From Ga0077555 sp046154645 (lineage in GTDB: Bacteria; Pseudomonadota; Alphaproteobacteria; Rhizobiales; Hyphomicrobiaceae): DNA of 64,000 nucleotides. Location: the NCBI GenBank assembly GCA_046154645.1, contig JBJXDZ010000064.1:1-64000 (forward strand), read 5' to 3'. Below, in pieces: positions 16,447-25,226 of the stretch. Under the pieces are notes generated by a model that saw only the letters and a list, made by a program, of their open reading frames with translations, searched no databases and was not told the origin of the DNA. A program made the position numbers and the translations under genes. Position 1 is the first letter of the stretch; every line of letters starts with the position of its first letter.

Positions 16447-17244
16447 TCACCGCAAGCCCTTGATGAAGTCCTCCATCAGGGCATTGGTCTCGGGCACGCG
16501 CTCGAGTTGCGGGAAATGGCCGATGCCGGGAATGTTCTCGATGCGGGCGCCGGCCACCTTGGCGCGCAACAGATCGAGATAGGGGGTTGTCTCCCCCTTG
16601 GCGATGGACATGCGCTTGCCGTCGGCGCGGGTCACCGTGGTCTGGATGGCGAGCAGGGGCACTTTCGTCGCGGCCAGCACACGGTCCATGTGCTCGCTGT
16701 CATAGCGGCCGATGTCGACAAACAGAGGTCCGCAGATTTCCGGTTTGCGGTCGACGGCACGCTTGATGATGGTGGCGGCCTTGGCCTTGTCGTACTCCGC
16801 GCCGAACATCTGCGCGAAGGCGGCGGTGACGAACTTGGCATAGCCCATATCGGCGATGGCCTTGGCGCGCGCCTCGTAGGCCTTGGAACCCGCTTCGCCA
16901 AGGCGGCTGCCGTCGACGAGGATCAGCCCCTTGACGCGGGCCGGCTGACGCTGTGCCGCCTCGAGCACGACGCGGCAGCCCATGCTGTGGCCGACGAGAA
17001 TCGAAGGGCCGAGGTTGAGATGATCCATGAGGGCGGCGACATCGGCGCCGTGGGTCTCTATTTTCGCGTGCTCGGGACCGCCGGGCGATGTGCCGTGGGC
17101 GCCGAGATCAACCGCGACCGTGTCGTGCTTCGGCGCGAAGTGCGCCACCTGCTCGTCCCAGTCGCTACGGGCGCAGCCGAAGCCGTGCACGAACACGATC
17201 GCGGGGGAGCCTGCGCCTTTGCGGGTGTGGTGGATGAGCGGCAT
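16447..17244 (-). CDS. Alpha/beta hydrolase
   Basis: A 265-residue alpha/beta hydrolase with the oxyanion-hole FVHGFG near residue 20, nucleophile elbow GHSMG (about 89-93), an Asp in LILVDGSRLG, and catalytic His in GIGHFPQLERV at the C-terminus. Length and motif order match small esterase/lactonase-like hydrolases. Substrate unknown. It lies upstream of a palindrome (17277-17302) and downstream of the flavin oxidoreductase gene on the same strand. Confidence 0.85.
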   Translation of the reverse strand: MPLIHHTRKGAGSPAIVFVHGFGCARSDWDEQVAHFAPKHDTVAVDLGAHGTSPGGPEHAKIETHGADVAALMDHLNLGPSILVGHSMGCRVVLEAAQRQPARVKGLILVDGSRLGEAGSKAYEARAKAIADMGYAKFVTAAFAQMFGAEYDKAKAATIIKRAVDRKPEICGPLFVDIGRYDSEHMDRVLAATKVPLLAIQTTVTRADGKRMSIAKGETTPYLDLLRAKVAGARIENIPGIGHFPQLERVPETNALMEDFIKGLR

Positions 17245-17276
17245 GGAAAGACTCCTTGGAATGGCGTCAATGGGTT

Positions 17277-17302
17277 GGGGTCAGTTCGATGGGTCTGACC
17301 CC
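17277..17302. repeat. GGGGTCAG/CTGACCCC inverted repeat
   Basis: GGGGTCAG (17277-17284) and CTGACCCC (17295-17302) form an 8-bp inverted repeat between the hydrolase and the oxidoreductase. The same palindrome family flanks the other side of the oxidoreductase gene (18434-18461) and occurs at 31807-31875. Confidence 0.7.
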
Positions 17303-17315
17303 ATTGCACGTGCGG

Positions 17316-18416
17316 TCATGCGAAGGCGCGACCGGGATTGTTGCGCCGGACCACGGGAAGCACCAGGCGACCGAAACGCTCGGCCTCCTCGTCATGCAAC
17401 CATCCCGACAAGCAAAATGAATGACAGCCGACATCGATGAAGCGCTGCAACACGCCGGCACACTGCTCGGGGTTGCCGACGATGGCCACGCCCGCGCCGG
17501 GACGAATGGGGATGAGGCCGGCCCACAGGTTGGGACCGAGCATATGATCGCGGCTGCCTTCGCGGTGGATCTGCTGCATGCGCTGGTAGGCGACCGAGGT
17601 GGAGAAGTGGCTGGCCACCATGTCCTTCAGGCTGTCGCTCGCCCCCGCGATCATGTGGTCGGCGGCGGCCCAGGCGTCCGCCTCCTGCTCGCGGCAGATG
17701 ATGAGCAGGCGCATGCCGAAGCCGATGACGTTCTCCCGGCCGTGTTTCGCGGCCAAGCCGCGGATCTTGCGCATCTGCTCCGTGATGCGCTCGGTATAGT
17801 CGCCCCAGAACAGGTGAACGTCCGAATGCTTGGCCGACATCTCGAGAGCAGCCTCTGAGCCGCCGCCGAGATAGAATTTGGGGTAGGGCTGCTGCACCAT
17901 GCGCGGTCGCGCCTGTGCATTTTCCAGCTGATAGAACCGCCCCTTGAAGTCGATCGGACGCTTTGCTGTCCAAAGCGCCTTCATGATGGTGACTTCCTCG
18001 TCCATCTGCGCATAGCGGTCGTCCTTGGCGACGTGGATGCCCTCGGATTTGACCTCTTTCTCGCTCTGGCCGGCAATCAGATTGATGGCCACGCGACCAC
18101 CGGTGAGGTTGTCGAAGGTGGCGAGCATGCGCGCCATCAGGACGGGATTGATGTAGCCGGGACGTGCCGCGATCAGCGGCTTGATGCGTTTCGAGCGCGC
18201 GGCCATCATGGCACCGCAGATCATGGCCTCCCAGCACACCGTCTGCACCGGCGTCAGCATGTAGGTGAAGCCGGCGTTCTCGGCGGCCAGCGTCACCCGT
18301 TCGAGCATTTCGAACGACTGCGGCACCTCCACCGGCTTGGCATAGGTGGTGGTGTCACCATTGGTGGGCAGATACCAGCCGAACTCGAGGGCCGGTTGCG
18401 CAGGTGCGGTGGTCAT
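17316..18416 (-). CDS. LLM-class flavin-dependent oxidoreductase
   Basis: A 366-residue member of the luciferase-like monooxygenase (bacterial luciferase/SsuD) family, an FMNH2-dependent oxygenase. The motifs include EFGWYLPTNGD at the N-terminus, RPGYINPVLMARMLATFD, LTGGRVAINLIAGQSE, PYPKFYLGGGSEAA and VGNPEQCAGVLQRF. Closest in character to alkanesulfonate monooxygenase, but the substrate is not known. The start at 18416 was preferred to 18434 because 18434 abuts a palindrome that leaves no room for a ribosome site. It is bracketed by two GGGTCTGACCCC-type palindromes. Confidence 0.85.
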   Translation of the reverse strand: MTTAPAQPALEFGWYLPTNGDTTTYAKPVEVPQSFEMLERVTLAAENAGFTYMLTPVQTVCWEAMICGAMMAARSKRIKPLIAARPGYINPVLMARMLATFDNLTGGRVAINLIAGQSEKEVKSEGIHVAKDDRYAQMDEEVTIMKALWTAKRPIDFKGRFYQLENAQARPRMVQQPYPKFYLGGGSEAALEMSAKHSDVHLFWGDYTERITEQMRKIRGLAAKHGRENVIGFGMRLLIICREQEADAWAAADHMIAGASDSLKDMVASHFSTSVAYQRMQQIHREGSRDHMLGPNLWAGLIPIRPGAGVAIVGNPEQCAGVLQRFIDVGCHSFCLSGWLHDEEAERFGRLVLPVVRRNNPGRAFA

Positions 18417-18433
18417 CGTCGTCTCACTCTTCA

Positions 18434-18461
18434 TGGGGCCAGACCCAAGGGTCTGACCCCA
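18434..18461. repeat. GGGTCTGACCCC-type palindrome upstream of the LLM gene
   Basis: TGGGGCCAGACCC and GGGTCTGACCCCA face each other with a 2-nt loop (AA), an almost perfect dyad. With the copy at 17277-17302 it brackets the oxidoreductase gene. Confidence 0.7.
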
Positions 18462-18468
18462 TCGCGGT

Positions 18469-19437
18469 TCAGCCCTGCAACTCCGGCACCACCCAGAAGG
18501 CGGGCTCACCCCGGTTGACGCGCATGCAGTTGTCAAAAGCGTTGCGGAAGCGGGCGACGTGGTTGTCCCAGGTCGGGCCGGCGAAGTGGGCGGTGAGCAC
18601 CACGTTATCGAGCTTGAACAGGGGATTGTTGGCCGGCGGTGGCTCCTGATCGAAGACGTCGAGGCCAGCGCCGAAGATCTTGCCGGCGGCGAGGTGCTTG
18701 GCCAAAGCTGGCTCGTCGATGACGGGGCCGCGGCTGGTGTTGACCAGGATCGCCGTCGGCTTCATCAGGTCAAGCTCGGCCTGGCCGATCAGGTGCCGCG
18801 TCGAGGCGTTGAGCGGCACGTTGAGCGAGATCACGTCGGACGTTCTGATCAACTCGCGCAGCAGGCGGAACTTGACGCCGAGCGAGTCTTCTTGGTCTTC
18901 GGTCAGGCGCTTGATGTCGTAGTATTGCACACGCATGCCGAAGCCCTTGGCGAGGCGGGCCACCTTCTTGCCGATGGTGCCGAGGCCGATGATGCCGAGC
19001 GTCTTGTCGGCGACCTCGTACATGCGCGGCGCCGGGCCGTTGCCGCGCCAGCGGCCACCCGAGACGCTGCCGTGCTGCCAGATCACGCGCCGGGCGACGG
19101 TCAGCATCAGCATGATAGCGTGCTCGGAGACCGAGATGGCATTGGCGCCGCCGTTGTTGCACACGGGCACCTTAGCGCGGCGGGCGGCCTCGATGTCGAC
19201 GTTGTCGTAGCCGGCGCTCAGAAGCTGCACGAGCTTCAGGTTCGGTGCCGCCTTGTAGAACGCATCCTGCATCTTGATGTGCGGATAGCAGACCATGTAT
19301 TCGGCGGTCTTGATGGCGGTCATGAGTTCGTCGCTGCCGTCCTTGACCAGCTTCAGGTCGAAGCCGGAGGGCGCCATTTCAAGCGCGATCTTGGCGACCT
19401 CGTCGGAGGGCGGGACGAGGACAATGCGCGGGCTCAT
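18469..19437 (-). CDS. D-2-hydroxyacid dehydrogenase (NAD-dependent)
   Basis: A 322-residue D-isomer-specific 2-hydroxyacid dehydrogenase. The NAD-binding GIIGLGTIGKKVA Rossmann motif lies near the middle, followed by VISLNVPL, ILVNTSRGPVIDE, the Glu in GLDVFDQEPP and a catalytic His in LTAHFAG. It likely interconverts a 2-keto acid and a D-2-hydroxy acid; which one is unknown. The start MSPRIVLV was chosen because the upstream extension is Pro/Arg-rich, non-homologous sequence. Confidence 0.88.
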   Translation of the reverse strand: MSPRIVLVPPSDEVAKIALEMAPSGFDLKLVKDGSDELMTAIKTAEYMVCYPHIKMQDAFYKAAPNLKLVQLLSAGYDNVDIEAARRAKVPVCNNGGANAISVSEHAIMLMLTVARRVIWQHGSVSGGRWRGNGPAPRMYEVADKTLGIIGLGTIGKKVARLAKGFGMRVQYYDIKRLTEDQEDSLGVKFRLLRELIRTSDVISLNVPLNASTRHLIGQAELDLMKPTAILVNTSRGPVIDEPALAKHLAAGKIFGAGLDVFDQEPPPANNPLFKLDNVVLTAHFAGPTWDNHVARFRNAFDNCMRVNRGEPAFWVVPELQG

Positions 19438-19653
19438 GGGTTCACTCCGTCGATCGATGGCATGCTGGCTCGGACCCGCACGTGCTGCTTGGCGCGGCTG
19501 GGTATCCGATGGCAGGTGGATGGCGGCACACTCGGGCCCAGGACCGGCGCTTGTCAACGGCGGATCGTGGTACAGGGGCTGTGTTGCCGTGCGGGGTGGG
19601 ATGCGCTGCAGGCAATCCTTGCGCCCCATAGGGAGCAGAGCGTGCATCGGTTC

Positions 19654-20286
19654 TCAGCGGCGCGTTGACCAGGCCAGCCACAGGGCAACGATGGCCAACA
19701 GAACGGCGAGTGCGCGCCGGATCAGGCGATTGCGGTTGGGATCGCCGAGGAGCGTGCGGGTGTGGTCGGCCGCCATTACGATGGCCAGATGGATGGCGGT
19801 GGCAATGGCAACATAGATCGCAGTCAACAGCAGCGACTGGCGCAGCAGCGGGCGCTCCGGATCGAGGAAGGTCGGCAGGATCGAGACGTAGAACACGGCC
19901 GCTTTGGGATTGAGCAGGTTGGTGATCAGGCCCTGGCGGAAATGACGCAGATCCGCGTCGGTGGTGGCACTGCCCAGATGTGGCGGATCGATCTCGGCGT
20001 CCTGCCAGCCTTCCCAGGCGAGCCACAGCAGGTAGCCGACGCCGGCCCAGCGGAGCGCTTCGTAGAGCAACGGCGACTGATCGATGGCGGCGGCGAGACC
20101 GAGGCCCGCCAACACCCCGACAATGGAGAGCCCGAGCGCCACGCCGAGGACAGCGGCAATGCCCGCCCGCCGACCGCGACTGGCGGAGAGCACGGCCAGC
20201 GTCGTCATGTTGGGGCCGGGGGTGAGCTCAATCAGCAGGCAGGTCCAGGCGAACGCCAGCGTGCCCGCCAGAATGGTTCCCGTCAT
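19654..20286 (-). CDS. LysE family amino-acid exporter (RhtB-type)
   Basis: A 210-residue inner-membrane translocator of the LysE/RhtB family. Features include the N-terminal LLIELTPGPNM signature, LGVALGLSIVGVLAGLGLA, VGYLLWLAWEGW, GLITNLLNPKAAVFYVS and a hydrophobic C-terminus, giving about six helices. The family exports amino acids or small metabolites. The start at 20286 drops five residues from an upstream in-frame ATG. A separate gene on the same strand, the HAD hydrolase, is upstream. Confidence 0.88.
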   Translation of the reverse strand: MTGTILAGTLAFAWTCLLIELTPGPNMTTLAVLSASRGRRAGIAAVLGVALGLSIVGVLAGLGLAAAIDQSPLLYEALRWAGVGYLLWLAWEGWQDAEIDPPHLGSATTDADLRHFRQGLITNLLNPKAAVFYVSILPTFLDPERPLLRQSLLLTAIYVAIATAIHLAIVMAADHTRTLLGDPNRNRLIRRALAVLLAIVALWLAWSTRR

Positions 20287-20323
20287 GTCCGTGCCGTCCA
20301 CACGGCCGGGCTGGGCCGGAGCA

Positions 20324-21109
20324 TCAAGCTTGTCCCGGCCGGATGCCGCCGAGGAACCCGGCCAGATTCTCGGTCATGTGGTGGATGTGGTCGGGGGGCG
20401 TTTGCCATTCGCGGATCTTCAGCTGGATCGGATGATCGATATAGCTCGAATGCACGAGCACCGTGGTCATGCCGAGCATGTGGGCGGCTTCGAGGTTATG
20501 CGGCATGTCCTCGAACATGGCGGCCCGTTCGGGCTTGACTCCGTGGGAGGCGAGCAGCGTGTGATAGGCCTCGGCCCGCTCTTTCGGCACGAACTTGGAA
20601 TCGACGATATCGATGATGTCCTCGAACAGATCGAGGATGCCGAGCTTGCCGGCGACGCGTTCGGCGTGGCGATGGGAACCCGCCGTGAAGATGAGCTTGC
20701 GGCCGGGCAGGCGGTCGATGGCCGCGCGCAATTCCGGATGATCGGGAATGGGCGACAGGTCGATATCGTGCACGTAGTCGAGGAACGGCGTCGGCTCCAT
20801 CTTGTGCACGGTCATCATGCCGGCGAGCGTGGTGCCGAACTGGCGGTAGTAGGATTTCTGCAAGTGACGCGCGTACGCGAACGGCACGCCCAGATACTTG
20901 CCGATGAACTCGGCCATGCGCTGGTCGACCTGCGCGAACAGGTTGCATTCGGCGGGATAGAGCGTGTTGTCGAGATCGAAGATCCATTCGTCGGTGCGCG
21001 CAAAACCGCGGCGGCCCAAATCCTTGCTGGCCGGGGCTTTGCTCTTGTCGGTGGCTGGCTGGCTCAACGGTCGTGCTCCCCTCGGATTCGGGCCTGGGTG
21101 GGCGCCCAT
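20324..21109 (-). CDS. HAD-superfamily pyrimidine 5'-nucleotidase
   Basis: A protein of about 261 residues. FDLDNTLYP carries the nucleophilic/acid Asp pair of HAD phosphatases, and FTAGSHRHA, the late FEDMPHNLEAA (motif IV) and GMTTVLVHSS complete the set. The sequence resembles the pyrimidine 5'-nucleotidase subfamily (SDT1/YjjG-like, with ECNLFAQVDQRM cap). It dephosphorylates nucleotides or small phosphates. The start is uncertain: ATGs at 21109 and 21127 precede an Arg/Pro-rich linker and neither has a clear ribosome site. Confidence 0.85.
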   Translation of the reverse strand: MGAHPGPNPRGARPLSQPATDKSKAPASKDLGRRGFARTDEWIFDLDNTLYPAECNLFAQVDQRMAEFIGKYLGVPFAYARHLQKSYYRQFGTTLAGMMTVHKMEPTPFLDYVHDIDLSPIPDHPELRAAIDRLPGRKLIFTAGSHRHAERVAGKLGILDLFEDIIDIVDSKFVPKERAEAYHTLLASHGVKPERAAMFEDMPHNLEAAHMLGMTTVLVHSSYIDHPIQLKIREWQTPPDHIHHMTENLAGFLGGIRPGQA

Positions 21110-21315
21110 GCGCTGGCCGCGGACCATAGTTGAGGTTCGCTCAACGAGCAAAGGTTGCGGCGGACCGTCCCCAACCCACGCACGCATGCCCTGGTTGCAT
21201 GCAGCCCCGCGCCTGAGCAATTCGAGGCTGGACGGCCGACCGCAGGGCGTCTCACAATGGGCTCGGCAACAAACAAGGACCGGTGTCGTGGCCGGCACGC
21301 CAAGGAGAGCGCCAC

Positions 21316-22095
21316 ATGGACTTGCAGGACCAGATCGTCATCGTCACCGGGGGCGGCCAAGGCATCGGGCGGGCCTGCGCCCTGGCGATGGCCAAGGCTG
21401 GCGCCAACGTGGCGGTGGTCGACATCAACGGTGAGAAAGCCAAGCTCGTGGCCGCCGAGGTGACCAAGCTTGGACGGCGCGCACTGGCGATCACGGCCGA
21501 TCTTGGCAGTGTGCCCGACATCGACCGGATGGTGACGGAAACCGTCAAGATGTTCGGGCACGTCGATGCGTTGGTCAACAACGCCGGCGTGACGCGGCGC
21601 GCCGACATCATGGACCTGACCGAGGAGGACTGGGACCGCATCCACCGCGTCAATGCCAAGGGCGTGTTCTTCTGCCTGCAGCGGGTGGCCAAGGAGATGA
21701 TCCCACGCCGCTCGGGGCGCATCATCAACATCGCCTCGGTGGCGGGCAAAGGCTTTCGCGGCACGTCGAACGCTGTCTATGCCGCTTCGAAAGGCGCGGT
21801 CATCAGCTTGACCAAGACGGCGGCCCAGCAGCTCGGCGGCTACAACATCAACGTCAACGCTGTCTGCCCCGGCGTGGTGTTGACCGACATGGTCGCCGCC
21901 TTGATCAAGACCGACGCGGACAGGCTCGGCATCAGCCTGCAGGAGGCCGAGAAGAGATTCGTGGCCGACATTCCGCTGAAGCGCGCCAATCAGCCCGAGG
22001 ATATTGCGGATATGTGTGTGTTCCTGGCGTCGCCCGGTGCGCGCAATGTCTCGGGTCAATCGATCAACGTCGATGGTGCGCTCGTACCGCATTGA
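21316..22095 (+). CDS. Short-chain dehydrogenase/reductase
   Basis: A 259-residue classical SDR. The cofactor motif is TGGGQGIG (11-18), NNAG is at 88-91, and the catalytic Ser141, Tyr155 and Lys159 fall in IASVAG and YAASK. C-terminal GQSINVDGA is typical. It is an NAD(P)-dependent oxidoreductase acting on an alcohol or ketone. AAGGAG precedes the ATG. It is followed by an HpcH/HpaI aldolase gene on the same strand after an 111-bp gap. Confidence 0.9.
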   Translation: MDLQDQIVIVTGGGQGIGRACALAMAKAGANVAVVDINGEKAKLVAAEVTKLGRRALAITADLGSVPDIDRMVTETVKMFGHVDALVNNAGVTRRADIMDLTEEDWDRIHRVNAKGVFFCLQRVAKEMIPRRSGRIINIASVAGKGFRGTSNAVYAASKGAVISLTKTAAQQLGGYNINVNAVCPGVVLTDMVAALIKTDADRLGISLQEAEKRFVADIPLKRANQPEDIADMCVFLASPGARNVSGQSINVDGALVPH

Positions 22096-22206
22096 AAGTC
22101 GTGAGATCGTGAGTTCGATGCGAGCGCGGCACTTCTTGACCTCACCACTCACGACCTCACCATTTCACCCCGTATCCTTCTTCCCATCAAAGCGGAGCCC
22201 CCTATC

Positions 22207-22992
22207 ATGGCCAAAATCGGCAGCAATCCTGCGCGTGAACGTCTCAAGAAGGGCGAGCTGGCGCTTGGCGTCGGCCTCAGGCAGGCCCGCACGGTCGACA
22301 TCGCGCCGGCGATGAAGACCTGCGGCTACGATTGGCTATTCATCGACTGCGAGCACAACTCGATGACGCTCGACATGGCCGTGCAGATCTCCGTGACGGC
22401 GAATGCGTGCGGCATCTCGCCGATCGTGCGCGTGCCGCAAGGCCAGCTCGACATGGCGACGCGCGTGCTCGACGGCGGCGCCTACGGCATCGTCATGCCG
22501 CACGTCGACACGCCCGAGGAAGCCAAGGCGATCGCCGACCGGCTGCGCTATCCCCCCGTTGGCCATCGCTCGATCGGCGGAACCATGCCGCAGCTCGGCT
22601 TTGCGCAACTGCCACCGGGTGAATCGACCAAGATCGTCAACGACAATCTGCTGGTCATTGTGATGCTCGAGAGCCCGCTGGCGATCAAGAACGCCGAGGC
22701 GATTGCAGCCGTGAAGGGCATCGACGTGCTGCTGATCGGCACCAGCGATTTGACCATGGAAATGGGTCTGCCAGGCCAGCTCATGCATGAGAAGGTCGTC
22801 GCCGCCTATCAGGCCGTTGTCGACGCCTGCAAGAAGCACAAGAAGTGGGCCGGCATGGGCGGCGTCTACACCGACGAAGGGTTGGTCAAATACATCGGCA
22901 TGGGCGTGACGTGCGTGCTCGCGGGCAATGACATGCCGTTCCTGATGCAATCGGCGACGGCGCGGGAGAAGCATCTGCGGGCGTTGAAGTGA
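22207..22992 (+). CDS. HpcH/HpaI-family aldolase
   Basis: A 261-residue class II aldolase of the 2,4-dihydroxyhept-2-enedioate aldolase/citrate lyase beta family. It shows FIDCEHNSM, the metal-binding E of VMLESP, TSDLTMEMG and GVYTDEGLVKY. Such enzymes cleave or form hydroxy-keto acids via a divalent metal. Together with the SDR upstream it could process a sugar or aromatic-derived acid; that link is inferred. AAGCGGAG is the probable ribosome binding site. Confidence 0.88.
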   Translation: MAKIGSNPARERLKKGELALGVGLRQARTVDIAPAMKTCGYDWLFIDCEHNSMTLDMAVQISVTANACGISPIVRVPQGQLDMATRVLDGGAYGIVMPHVDTPEEAKAIADRLRYPPVGHRSIGGTMPQLGFAQLPPGESTKIVNDNLLVIVMLESPLAIKNAEAIAAVKGIDVLLIGTSDLTMEMGLPGQLMHEKVVAAYQAVVDACKKHKKWAGMGGVYTDEGLVKYIGMGVTCVLAGNDMPFLMQSATAREKHLRALK

Positions 22993-23180
22993 GGGAATAG
23001 GGAATAGGTACAAGGGGACAGGGACCAGGGGACAGGGGACAGGGGACAGGAGAAGTATGAAGATCAGGAGGCGCGTGGGTTCAATGGCAGTTGCGATGGC
23101 ACAGCCACGCGTGCGCCAAGTCAAAGCCACGGTTGGCCCTTGCAACCTTGTCCCTGGTCCCTGATACCTCGTCCCTCCTG
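22993..23180. repeat. GGGGACA tandem tract with a facing inverted copy
   Basis: After the aldolase stop, 22993-23051 is a purine-rich tract: GGGAATA repeated, then GGGGACA repeated about four times. An inverted copy with CCCTGGTCCCT appears at about 23147-23166, so the 100-bp middle could form a hairpin stem. A related AGGGAGTAGGGG tract follows the VOC gene at 31588. No convincing gene lies in the gap. Confidence 0.65.
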
Positions 23181-23207
23181 CACCTCCCTACATAAGGGGC
23201 AACCCGA

Positions 23208-23954
23208 ATGACAGCAGCGGCGATGGCCGTGGTCGCCGTTACTGTGCTCGGCACCTCGTTTCTTTCCGGCATCTTCGGCATGGCGGGCGGGCTGATCCTG
23301 CTCGGCGTGCTGCTGCTGTTCATGGATGTGGTGCCGGCGATGGTGCTGTTCGGCGCCATCCAGATGGGGGCCAACGGCTGGCGCGCGCTGTTGTGGCGCG
23401 AGCATGTGGCGTGGCCGCTCGTGTTGCGCTTCATCGTCGGCTCGCTGATCGCGTTCCTGGCCATGCGCTTTGTCTCGTTCTTGCCCGACAAGGCGCTGCT
23501 CTACATCGGTCTCGGGCTCATTCCCTTTGCGGCGGACGCGTTGCCGGCGCGATTCCAGCCGGATATCTCGCGCCCATGGGGCCCCTATTTGTGCGGCATC
23601 ATCATCATGGTGCTGCAGCTGATCGCGGGCGCGGCGGGGCATATCCTGGATATGTTTTTCCAGAAGAGCGGGCTCGACCGGAAAGGCATCGTCGGCTCGA
23701 AGGCGGTGTGCCAGACCATCGCGCACCTGTTCCGCATTCTGTATTTCGGCTCGCTCGCCAGCACGTTCGATCTGACCATTCCCTGGTGGGCGGTTGCCGG
23801 CGCGCTGGCGATCGCATTTGCGGGCACGTCGTTGGCGGCGCTGGTGCTCGAGCGCATGACGGACGCCGACTTCCGCGCCTGGAGCCGCCGCATCATCTAT
23901 GCTGTTGCGCTGACGTTCCTGGCGCGGGGACTGTGGTTGCTGATGACGAGGTGA
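23208..23954 (+). CDS. TauE/SafE-family permease
   Basis: A 248-residue hydrophobic protein of the TSUP (TauE/SafE) family, which export sulfite or organosulfonates. It has GTSFLSGIFGMAGGLILLGVL near the N-terminus (the typical Gly-rich first repeat), about seven membrane helices and several Gly/Ala-rich segments. Substrate is not evident. The ATG at 23208 was chosen; the sequence upstream is repeat. No partner gene is obvious. Confidence 0.85.
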   Translation: MTAAAMAVVAVTVLGTSFLSGIFGMAGGLILLGVLLLFMDVVPAMVLFGAIQMGANGWRALLWREHVAWPLVLRFIVGSLIAFLAMRFVSFLPDKALLYIGLGLIPFAADALPARFQPDISRPWGPYLCGIIIMVLQLIAGAAGHILDMFFQKSGLDRKGIVGSKAVCQTIAHLFRILYFGSLASTFDLTIPWWAVAGALAIAFAGTSLAALVLERMTDADFRAWSRRIIYAVALTFLARGLWLLMTR

Positions 23955-23958
23955 CGCT

Positions 23959-24300
23959 ATGGCAGCAACGAATCCGGATCTGATCGTGGGCGCCGGCATC
24001 GGCGGCCTGGTGACGGCGCGCCGCTGATTGCGACCCTCGGCATTCACTCGGCGACACGCGCAGGGCTGGTGACGCCCGGCATCGATGCCGGCCGCTGCCT
24101 ACGTGTCGCTGGGGCAACGTCTCACAATGATGCGCGGCGAACGGTCACCACGAGCGGTGCGGCTCATTGTGGAACGGTTAGCGACAGCGGTGCCGGGCTG
24201 TCACCGCATCGACATTGCGGAGGTGGGGCACATGGGGCCAGTGTTGAGCCCGGACCTGATTGCAGCTGTCATCAGCAACGTGCTTGGCCGCAACGCGTGA
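23959..24300 (+). pseudogene. Composite remnant: flavoprotein N-terminus joined to an alpha/beta hydrolase C-terminus
   Basis: The ATG at 23959 opens a 22-codon frame, MAATNPDLIVGAGIGGLVT, that has the GxGxxG dinucleotide-binding start of FAD monooxygenases and then hits a stop. After a stretch with further stops, the same frame from 24085 reads RGERSPRAV ... EVGHMGPVLSPDLIAAVI, which looks like the C-terminal end of an alpha/beta hydrolase with its catalytic His. Neither fragment has the rest of its gene. This is best read as decay after a deletion that fused two genes. Moderate confidence. Confidence 0.6.
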
Positions 24301-24337
24301 CGCCATGCCGGTGCGTGGCGCCGGCAGAGTGTGTTGC

Positions 24338-25033
24338 CTACATCCGTTGCAGCGGCGTCGGTGGCATTGGTCGATCGCCCGCGTCGGAGCGCTCTCGCGC
24401 ATAGAGCACAGCTTCCGTGCGATTGCGCACGCCGAGCTTGGTCATGATGGCGGTCATGTAGTGTTTGACCGTTTTCTCGCTGATTTCCAGCTGGCGGGCG
24501 ACTTCCTTGTTGGTGAGGCCGCGGGAAACGAAGCTCAAGATTTGCTCCTCGCGCGCCGTCAGGGTCGCACGCGGTGGTGCCGGCTCGGTCACGACCGGGG
24601 CGGCGTTGGCCTGATTCAACAGGCGCGCTGCGAGATCGGGATGGACATGCTGCTTGCCCGCATGAACATCGCGCACGACCTGACAGATCTCGGCGCCGCT
24701 GACGCTCTTGATGACGTAACCGTTGACGCCGAGCTTGAGCGCCGTGCCGACGTGCCTGTCATCCTCGGACACAGTGAGGATGACGATTTTGATCTTTGGG
24801 AAGGACTGCCGCACGAGCTGCGCGATGGCGAGGCCCTCGGTGTCGGAGCCGTGCATGGACATGTCGAGAAGCAAGACATCGGGTTGCAGCGTGGTCGCCA
24901 GACTCAAGGCCTCTCCTGTGGTCCCGGCTTCGCCGATGACCGACAAGCCCCTCGAGTGCCGCAGAGCCCACACCAAACCCTGCCTGAACATCGGGTGGTC
25001 GTCGACAACAACCACTGTGATCGTATTACTCAT
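24338..25033 (-). CDS. NarL/LuxR-family response regulator
   Basis: A 231-residue regulator. The receiver domain has DDHPMF (acidic pocket), phospho-acceptor Asp57 in LLLDMSM, and Lys in YVIKSV. A LuxR-type HTH follows (LTAREEQILSFVSRGLTNKEVARQLEISEKTVKHYM), intact in all typical positions. It is divergent from the histidine-kinase gene 346 bp away, so this kinase is the obvious partner, although a second regulator is cotranscribed with the kinase. The start at 25033 was chosen because residues 1-17 of the longer frame are not receiver-like. Confidence 0.93.
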   Translation of the reverse strand: MSNTITVVVVDDHPMFRQGLVWALRHSRGLSVIGEAGTTGEALSLATTLQPDVLLLDMSMHGSDTEGLAIAQLVRQSFPKIKIVILTVSEDDRHVGTALKLGVNGYVIKSVSGAEICQVVRDVHAGKQHVHPDLAARLLNQANAAPVVTEPAPPRATLTAREEQILSFVSRGLTNKEVARQLEISEKTVKHYMTAIMTKLGVRNRTEAVLYARERSDAGDRPMPPTPLQRM

Positions 25034-25159
25034 TGCCCTGAACCCGCAGTTCGCCACGCAATGCAACGAAATTTCTTCGATCAATCCCCCGACGGAATTG
25101 CAAGCTTGAGGCCAGAACGGACACCATCCGGTCCTAGCTGTAGGGTAAAGTGGACCAAA

Positions 25160-25188
25160 TTGACATGGTTAGCAATCCTCGCTTAGCA
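25160..25188 (+). promoter_or_regulatory. Candidate sigma70-type promoter for the kinase transcript
   Basis: TTGACA (25160-25165) is a perfect -35. After 17 bp, TTAGCA (25183-25188) is a weak -10. It reads toward the small ORF at 25227 and the kinase at 25380. Not verified. Confidence 0.45.
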
Positions 25189-25226
25189 GAAAGGGTTATT
25201 TTCCAGAGTTGAAGGAGGACGGGTTC

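Noticed and set aside
23052..23166. 35-codon + strand ORF beginning ATG at about 23057 between the facing repeats
   Set aside because: It sits in the repeat gap and ends within the inverted tract; no ribosome site or conserved peptide pattern.
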